In this document: piece after piece, positions 1-7,162 of the stretch
Layout of the letters: the number at the start of each line of letters is the position of its first letter
How positions within the stretch are numbered: position 1 is the first letter of the stretch
Assembly (NCBI GenBank): GCA_902597675.1
Contig: CACJYR010000008.1
Span: 1 to 47,899 of the forward strand
DNA length: 47,899 bases
Source: an uncultured Pelagibacteraceae bacterium
GTDB lineage: Bacteria; Pseudomonadota; Alphaproteobacteria; Pelagibacterales; Pelagibacteraceae
Reading direction: 5' to 3'
Notes under the pieces: model-generated
The model's input: the letters and a program-made list of their open reading frames with translations, nothing else
What the model was told of the DNA's origin: nothing
The model's database searches: none
Program-made: the position numbers and the translations under genes

Positions 1-260
1 TTACTCCCAAAAAGGATTTTTATGAGGGAAATACTTATAAATTTTTTAAAACAAAAATAAGAAAGATTTTTAAGAAAGATATTTTGCTAAAAGAGATTAA
101 AAATTATGATGAAATTTTATTATTAGGATCTGGGAAAGGGGTAGCTTCAGTTAGAACTATAAATGAGCTTAAATGGAAAAGAAAAAATTTAGATAAATTC
201 AAGTTTTTATCTAAACAATATGATGCAGTTATAAATAAATGTAATCCTTATAGATTTTAA
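1..260 (+). CDS. Class IV aminotransferase, C-terminal part (aminodeoxychorismate lyase-like), 5'-truncated
   Basis: The open frame enters from the left edge (first full codon at base 3) and ends at TAA 258-260, giving about 85 residues. The segment DEILLLGSGKGVASVRTIN matches the C-terminal block of fold-type IV PLP aminotransferases (PabC, IlvE, D-amino acid aminotransferase), where a (T/L)G(S/T)(G/A)xGV turn binds the PLP phosphate. The lysine and the substrate-defining N-terminal half lie outside the window, so PabC (4-aminobenzoate synthesis) is only the best guess. Three bases separate it from the next gene, so the two are probably co-transcribed. Confidence 0.6.
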   Translation, partial: TPKKDFYEGNTYKFFKTKIRKIFKKDILLKEIKNYDEILLLGSGKGVASVRTINELKWKRKNLDKFKFLSKQYDAVINKCNPYRF

Positions 261-263
261 TAG

Positions 264-662
264 ATGAAAGATCCAAACAATCCTTGTTTATTTTGTAACG
301 TTAAAAAAAGTGGATGTGCTCATGAAAATGAGTTGGCATATGCAAGTTATGACTCGTATCCAGTTTCAGAACATCATTGTTTGATTATACCCAAAAGACA
401 CATAAAGGATTATTTTGAACTATCTAATGATGAATTGGTTGCATGTAATGATCTTATAAAAATTGTTAAAAAAGAAATAATTAACAAAGATTTGTTAGTT
501 AAAGGATTTAATCTAGGCACAAATATAGGAATTGTATCTGGTCAATCTATTTTACATTGTCATTTTCATCTGATTCCCCGAAGAGAAGGAGATGTCGACA
601 ACCCCCAAGGTGGAGTGCGATCAGTCATTCCAAGCAAACAACATTATAAAAGAAATAATTAG
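264..662 (+). CDS. HIT (histidine triad) family nucleotide hydrolase
   Basis: This 132-aa protein has the histidine triad HCHFH at residues 98-102 followed by LIPRR, the HxHxH catalytic motif of HIT proteins. These hydrolyse or transfer nucleoside monophosphates from substrates such as dinucleoside polyphosphates or adenylated amines. The N-terminal part holds CLFC (8-11), C18 and H20, a Cys pattern found in some HIT proteins with a structural zinc. Length and position of the triad are normal for the family. It starts 3 nt after the upstream aminotransferase gene. The exact substrate cannot be read from the sequence. Confidence 0.9.
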   Translation: MKDPNNPCLFCNVKKSGCAHENELAYASYDSYPVSEHHCLIIPKRHIKDYFELSNDELVACNDLIKIVKKEIINKDLLVKGFNLGTNIGIVSGQSILHCHFHLIPRREGDVDNPQGGVRSVIPSKQHYKRNN

Positions 663-680
663 CCTGTTATAAAAGACAAA

Positions 681-709
681 TTGACCCCAGTTTGAGGTTG
701 AACTATAAA
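681..709 (+). promoter_or_regulatory. Candidate sigma-70 type promoter for aprMBA
   Basis: TTGACC at 681-686 and TATAAA at 704-709 are separated by exactly 17 nt, close to the housekeeping -35/-10 consensus. They lie between the end of the HIT gene (662) and aprM (763), where a promoter for the apr operon is needed. A purine-rich AGGCGG lies just before the aprM ATG. Prediction from sequence only. Confidence 0.5.
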
Positions 710-762
710 TTCAACTAGATATAAAACTTTTAAATTAATTCAAAATTTAACAAAAGGCGGAA

Positions 763-1557
763 ATGTTAAGTAACAATCCATTTTCAATTTTATCAGAAAC
801 CATCTCACCTTTTGCAATGCAATCTTTCATTATTGCAATGGTTTTGTTGATTGCAGTAGGAACGATTATTCAAATGATACATCACAAAAATTTGACTTAT
901 TTTTTTAACAACGCGAAAAAAGCAAAGCTTTCAGCAACAAAAAAATTAGGAGTTGGAGAAAAAGCTTCTGTCATTGCTAAAACAACAGTTGTTGATATTG
1001 GCACAACTTCTGAATTGGGGTTTGGTAAAAGAAGACTTGCCCATGTTTTAGGAATGTATGGCACAATTTTATTTTGGGTGTCTTCAGCTATTTTAGTTTT
1101 TTGTTACACAGGTGCTGATAAACCAAATTCTCAAACTTGGTCAATGATTTGGCATGCAGGAGCAATATTAACATGTTTAGGTGGATATTGGTTTTGGTTT
1201 TTTTTAAGAGTCGATGTTTCAGCAGAAGCACATCCTTGGTATAGAATTATAAAAGCTGATTTATTTGTTTTAGCACTACTTGCGTGTTCAACTTTTGGGT
1301 TAGCTTGGTCATTCACACAATTTAATGGGCAAATAGGTTTGTCTTATTTATTTTTAATTTTATTTGTTGTATCTAACTTAATTTTATTCGGTGGTGTTTA
1401 TTGGTCGAAATTTGCTCACATGTTCTATAAACCTGGGGCAGCTATTCAAAAAAATTTAGCAGAGGCAGATGGATCTAGGGATAATTTACCTCCACCAGCT
1501 GATGCCCCAGAACAATTTGGCCTGGGTATAAAAAGAGAAGAGCCAAAACATTATTAA
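763..1557 (+). CDS. aprM: AprM, membrane anchor of adenylylsulfate reductase
   Basis: This 264-aa protein has about five hydrophobic spans (roughly residues 15-37, 90-113, 125-148, 165-185, 195-215), with a soluble loop after the first span and a soluble C-terminal tail. It directly precedes aprB and aprA. In many sulfur-oxidising bacteria AprM takes the place of QmoABC and passes electrons from AprBA to the quinone pool; that is the inferred role here. The ATG at 763 is preceded by AGGCGG and a good promoter candidate. The name rests mainly on gene order aprM-aprB-aprA and the membrane topology, as known for SAR11. Confidence 0.8.
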   Translation: MLSNNPFSILSETISPFAMQSFIIAMVLLIAVGTIIQMIHHKNLTYFFNNAKKAKLSATKKLGVGEKASVIAKTTVVDIGTTSELGFGKRRLAHVLGMYGTILFWVSSAILVFCYTGADKPNSQTWSMIWHAGAILTCLGGYWFWFFLRVDVSAEAHPWYRIIKADLFVLALLACSTFGLAWSFTQFNGQIGLSYLFLILFVVSNLILFGGVYWSKFAHMFYKPGAAIQKNLAEADGSRDNLPPPADAPEQFGLGIKREEPKHY

Positions 1558-1591
1558 TATGTTAATAGAAAAAGGAGAAAAATAAAAAATT

Positions 1592-2062
1592 ATGTCAACT
1601 TTTGTATACATGACAAGATGTGATGGCTGCGGTCATTGCGTAGATATATGTCCTTCAGACATCATGCACATTGATGAAAATATCAGAAGAGCAAAAAATA
1701 TTGAACCAAACTTTTGTTGGGAATGTTATTCATGTGTTAAAGCATGTCCTAATCATGCAATTGATGTAAGAGGGTATGCTGATTTTGCTCCGATGGGTCA
1801 CAGCGTTAGAGTTAGAAGAGAAGAAGAAAAAGGAACTATCTCTTGGAAAATTAAATTTAGAAATGGAACAGAGAAAAACTTCGTTTCACCTATCACAACA
1901 AAACCTTGGGGAAAATTTATTCCTAAACTTGCTGAAGGCGATACTCCTAACCAAGGAGAAATTAATTCACAAAGATTATATAGTGAGCCAGAGGGATTAA
2001 ATACCAATAAAGAATTACCATCGGTTCCAAAAGAGTCTTTTAAAAAAGGTGTTTATTATTAA
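1592..2062 (+). CDS. aprB: Adenylylsulfate reductase beta subunit (ferredoxin-like)
   Basis: The 156-aa protein carries two 4Fe-4S ferredoxin motifs: C10-x2-C13-x2-C16-x3-C20 and C42-x2-C45-x2-C48-x3-C52. The C-terminal half lacks cysteines and resembles the AprB tail that wraps AprA. It relays electrons between the FAD of AprA and the membrane partner AprM. Its stop codon shares one base with the aprA start (TAATG), consistent with coupled translation of the two subunits. AGGAG lies about 15 nt before the ATG, rather far for an ideal ribosome binding site. Length is normal for AprB. Confidence 0.95.
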   Translation: MSTFVYMTRCDGCGHCVDICPSDIMHIDENIRRAKNIEPNFCWECYSCVKACPNHAIDVRGYADFAPMGHSVRVRREEEKGTISWKIKFRNGTEKNFVSPITTKPWGKFIPKLAEGDTPNQGEINSQRLYSEPEGLNTNKELPSVPKESFKKGVYY

Positions 2063-3921
2063 TGGCTAAGCACAAAACACATTATGAGGAGTGTGATGTA
2101 TTGGTTGTTGGTGGTGGAATGGCTGGCACAGGAGCAACATTTGAGGCCAGACACTGGGGAAGAGATTTAAAGATTGTTTGTGTTGAAAAAGCAAACATTG
2201 ATCGAAGTGGTGCAGTTGCACAAGGTTTATATGCAATTAATTGTTATATGGGTATGCAATGGGATGAAAACCAACCCGAAGACCATGTAAGGTATGCCAG
2301 AAATGATTTAATGGGAATGGTTAGAGAAGATTTGGGTTATGACATGGCTCGTCATGTAGACTCAACTGTTCATATGTTTGATGAGTGGGGTCTTCCAATG
2401 ATGAAAAATGAAAAAACTGGAAGATATCTGAGAGAGGGTAAATGGCAAATAATGATTCATGGCGAAAGTTATAAGCCAATCGTTGCTGAGGCAGCAAAAA
2501 AATCCGCAGATAAAATTTACAACAGAATAATGATTACTCATTTGTTAATGGATGAGTCTCAAGAAAATAGAATTGGCGGCGCAGTTGGTTTTAATATGAG
2601 AACAGGTGATTTTCATGTGTTCAGAGCTAAGGCGGTTATAGTTTCAGCTGGTGGAGCATCACATATTTTTAAACCAAGGGCGGTTGGAGAAGGTATGGGA
2701 AGAACTTGGTATGCACCATGGAGTAATGGATCTGCTTATGCTTTACCTATTGCAGCAGGTGCAAAGATGACCCAAATGGAAAATAGAATTGTATTGTGCA
2801 GATTTAAAGATGGTTATGGACCAGTTGGAGCATACTTTTTACATTTAAAAACATATACACAAAATGCTAACGGCGAAAATTATGAGAAAAAATGGTATGA
2901 GCAAACTAAAGAATTAGTTGGAGAATATATTGATCATCATCCAACTCCTACTTGTTTGAGAAACCACGCATTTATTCAAGAGGTTGCTGCAGGCGGTGGA
3001 CCGATACATATGGTAACCAAAGAAGCTTTCCAAGATCCTCATTTAGAAACAGTAGGTTGGGAAAACTTTTTGGGTATGACAGTTGGGCAAGCAGTAGTTT
3101 GGGCATCACAAAATATCGACCCCAAATATACAAATCCAGAATTAACAACCTCAGAGCCTTACGTAATGGGATCACATGCAACATGCTCTGGAGCTTGGGT
3201 AAGTGGACCAGAAGATCTATCTCCACCAGAATATTTCTGGGGTTACAATAGAATGCTTACAATTGATGGACTTTTTGGTGCTGGAGACACAGTTGGAGGT
3301 AGTGCTCATAAATTTTCATCAGGTTCTTTTACTGAAGGAAGATTAGCCGCAAAAGCAGCAGTTAAATATATAGAGGATAAAAAAGCAGAAGGAATTAATG
3401 TTACGGATAAACAATGTGAGGATTTTAAAAATGCAGTTTACAAACCTTTAGAAACTTACACAGTAGCTCAAAATGAGATCACCGGTGGAACTGTTTCACC
3501 AAGTTATATTTCTCCAATACAAGGATTACAAAGACTTCAAAAAATTATGGATGAGTATGTCGGGGGAATTACCTCAAATTACATGACGAACGGCAATATG
3601 CTTAAGAGAGCTCTTGAACTTCTAGAGTGGTTGCAAGAAGATTTAGAAAACGTAGGAGCTGAGGACTATCATCAATTAATGAGAGCCTGGGAGCTCAAAC
3701 ACAGAGCTCTAACCTCACAATGTGTAACAGAGCATACATTATTTAGAGAAGAAACTCGTTGGCCAGGTTATTATTACAGAGGCGATCATATGAAACTAGA
3801 TGATGAAAATTGGCATTGCTTAACAGTCTCTAGAAGAGACCCTAAAACAGGAAAATTTACTCTGGAGAAAGTGCCAGTTTATCATATCGTTGACGAAAAA
3901 GAGAAGAAGAAGGCTTCGTAA
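2062..3921 (+). CDS. aprA: Adenylylsulfate reductase alpha subunit (FAD)
   Basis: The 619-aa flavoprotein begins with a dinucleotide-binding fold (VLVVGGGMAGTGATFEAR, about residues 14-31) of the fumarate reductase/AprA superfamily. Later blocks match AprA: an Arg near residue 300 in PTPTCLRNH and a His near 372 in GSHATCSGAW, which correspond to the substrate-binding Arg and His of known AprA structures. The enzyme interconverts APS with AMP plus sulfite. With no sulfate-reduction genes nearby and sulfite-releasing enzymes next door (suyAB, xsc), sulfite oxidation is the likely direction. No sat (ATP sulfurylase) gene is present in the window. Confidence 0.97.
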   Translation: MAKHKTHYEECDVLVVGGGMAGTGATFEARHWGRDLKIVCVEKANIDRSGAVAQGLYAINCYMGMQWDENQPEDHVRYARNDLMGMVREDLGYDMARHVDSTVHMFDEWGLPMMKNEKTGRYLREGKWQIMIHGESYKPIVAEAAKKSADKIYNRIMITHLLMDESQENRIGGAVGFNMRTGDFHVFRAKAVIVSAGGASHIFKPRAVGEGMGRTWYAPWSNGSAYALPIAAGAKMTQMENRIVLCRFKDGYGPVGAYFLHLKTYTQNANGENYEKKWYEQTKELVGEYIDHHPTPTCLRNHAFIQEVAAGGGPIHMVTKEAFQDPHLETVGWENFLGMTVGQAVVWASQNIDPKYTNPELTTSEPYVMGSHATCSGAWVSGPEDLSPPEYFWGYNRMLTIDGLFGAGDTVGGSAHKFSSGSFTEGRLAAKAAVKYIEDKKAEGINVTDKQCEDFKNAVYKPLETYTVAQNEITGGTVSPSYISPIQGLQRLQKIMDEYVGGITSNYMTNGNMLKRALELLEWLQEDLENVGAEDYHQLMRAWELKHRALTSQCVTEHTLFREETRWPGYYYRGDHMKLDDENWHCLTVSRRDPKTGKFTLEKVPVYHIVDEKEKKKAS

Positions 3922-3942
3922 CACCACTTTTCAAACTTCTTT

Positions 3943-4293
3943 ATGGACCTTTTGAAAAAATCTGACGAGGAGATATTCGCGATAGCCAAGCCTTTTTGGG
4001 AAAATCTAGTAAGAGCCTCAAATATGAAAGATTATGGTGGCTTTACCAGAGATTTCTCTACCCAAATGCTGTTTGGGGCTAACGAAGTAGAGCTTGGAAA
4101 ACAATGGGCTAACAACAAGATTATTACCAATTTAAATGAAACATACGAACCCTTCGGAACATTAAGAAGAGGGGATCATATTACCGTATTGATTAAGCAG
4201 ACCAACAAGGAAGTGCCTGGAGAATTTTTAGGAAGACTGGTCCTCGGAGTTGAGGATGGTGAAGTAAAAATTTTCGGAGCCACAATTTATTAA
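3943..4293 (+). CDS. Conserved hypothetical protein of the apr locus
   Basis: This 116-aa soluble protein follows aprA by 21 nt on the same strand. There is no signal peptide, membrane span or cysteine pair. The N-terminal half is helical and rich in aromatic and acidic residues (FWENLVRASNMKDYGGFTRD); the C-terminal half alternates in a beta pattern (GDHITVLIK, GRLVLGVEDGEVKIFGATI). This alpha-then-beta order would suit a small NTF2/SnoaL-like fold, but no family signature was recognised. By position it could assist AprBA or handle sulfite or APS; that is inference only. Confidence 0.8.
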   Translation: MDLLKKSDEEIFAIAKPFWENLVRASNMKDYGGFTRDFSTQMLFGANEVELGKQWANNKIITNLNETYEPFGTLRRGDHITVLIKQTNKEVPGEFLGRLVLGVEDGEVKIFGATIY

Positions 4294-4336
4294 TTAAAGT
4301 TTGACAATTTTTCTGCTGGTGCTATTGAGGATGTAG

Positions 4337-4471
4337 ATGCACCTTTCAAATATAAAAATTTTACAAAAAATCTTAAATTATAAAACAGCATTAATTAAAA
4401 CAGGAATTTTTTCAGCAATATTAGCTTGCTGGGGTGTAATATTATTTGGAACTTTTTTAACTTTTAAATAA
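4337..4471 (+). CDS. Small single-span membrane protein, 44 aa
   Basis: The ORF from ATG 4337 to TAA 4471 encodes a Lys-rich N-terminal stretch (KILQKILNYK) followed by one hydrophobic helix (residues about 23-43, TGIFSAILACWGVILFGTF) and ends in FK. A basic start and a single span are typical of genuine tiny membrane proteins. It fills most of the space between the apr locus and the TauE/SafE gene. GAGG lies just upstream of the start. No homologue is recognised and coding status is not proven. Confidence 0.45.
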   Translation: MHLSNIKILQKILNYKTALIKTGIFSAILACWGVILFGTFLTFK

Positions 4472-4500
4472 ATTTTTTTTAAAAAAGTTAATTATTTTAA

Positions 4501-5586
4501 ATGGAAGTATTTTTACCAATAGCACAAGTACATGTTACTGCTATTGAAATCATTTTATTAAGTGCTTTAGTTGGAGTTTTATCAGGACTATTTGGAGTAG
4601 GAGGTGGTTTTTTAATGACACCTTTCTTAATTTTTTTAGGAGTTCCACCAGCTTATGCCGTTGCCAATGAGGCAAATAACATTTTAGCCACCTCTGTTTC
4701 TGGATCAACTACTCATTATCTTAAGAATACGTTGGATTATAAAATTGGTTTTATGATTGTCATTGGCGGTGCAATAGGAACCATTATCGGAATTTATACA
4801 TTTACTTACTTTAAGGACATTGGCAAAATAGATACTGTTATCTCACTTGCTTACATGTATATCTTGGCGATTATTGGAACTTTAATGCTTGTTGAAAGTC
4901 TTGGCGAGATAGATAAAGCAAGAAAAAATACTATTGTAAAAAGAAAATTACACGTTCATTATTGGATACATGGTCTTCCATTTAGGATGAGATTTCCTAA
5001 ATCAAAATTATATGAAAGTGCGTTCACGCCAATTATCATTGGTTTATTTGTAGGTTTTATAGCAGCTATTATGGGTATTGGTGGAGCTTTCATACTAGTA
5101 CCTGCAATGATTTATATAATTGGTATGCCAACAAAATTAGTTCCAGGAACTTCTTTGTTTGTAACTATCTTTGTAAGTGTGATTGTTACTTTTTTACATG
5201 CATTTAATTATGGATCTATAGATTTAATTTTAGTTTTAATGTTGGTTATTGGTTCGATAATTGGAGTACAAACAGGTCAAAAAATTGGACAATCAATTGA
5301 AAGTTCAGGACTAAAAGCGCTATTAGCAGTTTTGCTATTAATTGTTGGAATTGCAATTGCTTATGATACTTTTTTTGTTGATCATACTATGAACGGTATC
5401 ACTAAGGTTGCAGAAAAAGATTTAACACCATTATCAGTTTTAGTTCAAAAATTTTCAAAAGATATGCCAATTGTATATAGTTTATTTTCTATATTTTTTG
5501 CTATAGCGTTAGGCGTTGCTGCAGCATTTATTCGAAGATTTTTATCTGATTTAAAAAAAAAGCACTTTAGCAAACCAGCTAAGTAA
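4501..5586 (+). CDS. TauE/SafE family sulfite exporter-like permease
   Basis: The 361-aa polytopic membrane protein has the duplicated TauE/SafE signature: an N-terminal GxFGVGGG(F/A) motif (LFGVGGGFLMTP, about residues 31-42) followed by a second copy in the C-terminal half (IMGIGGAFILVPAM). A hydrophilic basic loop around residues 140-175 splits the two halves. Family members export sulfite, sulfoacetate or other organosulfur anions. Placed between aprMBA and suyAB/xsc it most likely removes sulfite released by desulfonation. It converges with suyB, with only 5 nt between the stops. Confidence 0.85.
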   Translation: MEVFLPIAQVHVTAIEIILLSALVGVLSGLFGVGGGFLMTPFLIFLGVPPAYAVANEANNILATSVSGSTTHYLKNTLDYKIGFMIVIGGAIGTIIGIYTFTYFKDIGKIDTVISLAYMYILAIIGTLMLVESLGEIDKARKNTIVKRKLHVHYWIHGLPFRMRFPKSKLYESAFTPIIIGLFVGFIAAIMGIGGAFILVPAMIYIIGMPTKLVPGTSLFVTIFVSVIVTFLHAFNYGSIDLILVLMLVIGSIIGVQTGQKIGQSIESSGLKALLAVLLLIVGIAIAYDTFFVDHTMNGITKVAEKDLTPLSVLVQKFSKDMPIVYSLFSIFFAIALGVAAAFIRRFLSDLKKKHFSKPAK

Positions 5587-5591
5587 AAATT

Positions 5592-6758
5592 TTAAGCACT
5601 TCGGTACAATTTGGTCATTACGAATTCTCTATGACCTAGAGCTTCAGCGCAAGTGAGTCTACCATTTGCAACTTTTAAAGTTGTTTTAATTAATTCATCC
5701 CCAGCTTCAGATAAATTCATTTCTCTTGAGAGAATTTTTGAAACATCACAATCTATATGTTCTCCCATAGATTTAACTGTTAATGGGTTTGCTGTTAATT
5801 TTATAACTGGTTCAATTGGGTTTCCTACAATATTACCCTGACCAGTAGGAAATAAATGAATATTAAATCCCGCAGCTGCTTGTAGTGTTACACACTCCGC
5901 TGCAGCAGATGACGTATCCATGAAGTATAAACCTTTTCCTTTTTTTGGCTCTTCAGCCGGTTCTAAAACATCAACAAATTTACAATTTCCTATTTTTTGA
6001 AAATTTCCAAAAGCTTTTTCCTCAATAGTCGTTAAACCACCTGCTATATTTCCAGCAGTTGGTTGACTTTCAGAAAGGTCATCCGTTGCTTCTTTCAAAA
6101 TAAAATCATTATAAGCACTCCAAGTCTTCATAAATTTATCTGAAGCTTCTTTTGTGGCACCTCTTGTAGCACAAACTTTTTCTGCACCTGTAAGTTCTGA
6201 TGTTTCTCCAAAACATAAATGAACTCCAAGTGGTTCAAGTTTATCCATTAAATTTCCAACAGTTGGATTAGAGGCCAAACCAGAAGTGGTGTCAGACTCT
6301 CCACATTTTACTGAAATCCATAAATCACTTATCGGGCACTCTTCTCTTTGTTTTTCAGAAGCCCACATAACAAATTCTTGAGCTTTTTTTGAAGCTTTCA
6401 TTACAGTTCCAATATCTCCAGTACGTTCAATATGGAAACCCTCAACTGGTTTTCCAGTTTTTGCAATTCCATCTACAATTCTCTTTGTCCATTTAGGTTC
6501 AATACCAATCACAATTACCGCTGCAACATTTGGGTTGCTTCCAGTTCCAATCATTGTTCTAAAATGTAATTCTAAATCCGCTCCAAATTGTAATCTTCCA
6601 TAAGAATGGGGAAGAGCTATTGTTCCTTTAATGTTATTTGCAACTGCTTCAGCACATGCGTTTGAAATATCATCAACTGGTAAAATAATTACGTGGTTTC
6701 TTGTTCCTGCTCTGCCGTTTTCTCTTTTATAACCTAAAAAACTTTTTGGAATTTCCAT
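5592..6758 (-). CDS. suyB: (2R)-sulfolactate sulfo-lyase large subunit (UxaA C-terminal family)
   Basis: The 388-aa protein belongs to the altronate/galactarate dehydratase family (UxaA C-terminal domain). Visible blocks are [19 protein letters not shown] near the N-terminus, [19 protein letters not shown] (about 149-167) and a GGLTTIEEK segment. In sulfonate degraders this pairs with a small SAF-domain subunit as SuyAB, which splits sulfolactate into pyruvate and sulfite. The small subunit lies 4 nt upstream, and sulfite-handling apr/tauE genes converge on it, favouring sulfolactate over a sugar acid as substrate. A sugar-acid dehydratase cannot be excluded by sequence reading alone. Confidence 0.82.
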   Translation of the reverse strand: MEIPKSFLGYKRENGRAGTRNHVIILPVDDISNACAEAVANNIKGTIALPHSYGRLQFGADLELHFRTMIGTGSNPNVAAVIVIGIEPKWTKRIVDGIAKTGKPVEGFHIERTGDIGTVMKASKKAQEFVMWASEKQREECPISDLWISVKCGESDTTSGLASNPTVGNLMDKLEPLGVHLCFGETSELTGAEKVCATRGATKEASDKFMKTWSAYNDFILKEATDDLSESQPTAGNIAGGLTTIEEKAFGNFQKIGNCKFVDVLEPAEEPKKGKGLYFMDTSSAAAECVTLQAAAGFNIHLFPTGQGNIVGNPIEPVIKLTANPLTVKSMGEHIDCDVSKILSREMNLSEAGDELIKTTLKVANGRLTCAEALGHREFVMTKLYRSA

Positions 6759-6762
6759 CTAA

Positions 6763-7047
6763 TTACCACTTTTTTGTTTTGACGTTATGAACGTGCACAT
6801 GTTGACCTTTTTTAATTGCTTTGACTACTTTACCTATGTCGTGACCATATTTTAAAATTGTATCCCCTTCTTTTAAGTCAATCATTGCAATTTTATGGCC
6901 TAGAGGGATTTCATCTGCTGATTGAATGTTAACTGAGCTGTCGTTCTCCATTATCCAGCATTTACAATCCTGTTTTGGAGTTATTTTTTCTATAACAACT
7001 ACACCAACATTGTCTTTTTTGTCGTGAATTATAATATCTGTTGACAT
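6763..7047 (-). CDS. suyA: (2R)-sulfolactate sulfo-lyase small subunit (SAF domain)
   Basis: The 94-aa protein has the SAF/UxaA N-terminal layout: IIHDKKDNVGVVV at the start, IPLGHKIAMIDLKEGDTILKYG in the middle (about 47-68) and a terminal HVHVHNV strand. In two-subunit family members this small chain partners the large catalytic chain, here suyB, whose start is only 4 nt away. SuyA homologues are of this size. Both genes read leftwards from the spacer shared with xsc. Confidence 0.82.
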   Translation of the reverse strand: MSTDIIIHDKKDNVGVVVIEKITPKQDCKCWIMENDSSVNIQSADEIPLGHKIAMIDLKEGDTILKYGHDIGKVVKAIKKGQHVHVHNVKTKKW

Positions 7048-7162
7048 TTATATAGTGTCGATTTGTTTGTTTGAATTCTCTAAAATCTTATATATTAATC
7101 GCAAAAATTAACAATTAATTTTTAAAAAAATTGTTCTAAAGTAATTTAGAAAGGTTCTACAA
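7048..7162. promoter_or_regulatory. Divergent promoter region between suyAB and xsc
   Basis: This 115-nt A+T-rich spacer must drive suyAB leftwards and xsc rightwards. It holds an inverted repeat, AACAATT at 7110-7116 and AATTGTT at 7129-7135, 27-52 nt before the xsc ATG. A regulator could use it to coordinate the two operons, but in such A/T-rich DNA short repeats also arise by chance. Confidence 0.35.

Noticed and set aside
4450..4489. Inverted repeat AACTTTTTT / AAAAAAGTT before the TauE gene as a terminator
   Set aside because: The stem is pure A/T apart from one G/C pair, has a 22-nt loop and no T-run after it; such repeats are expected by chance here.
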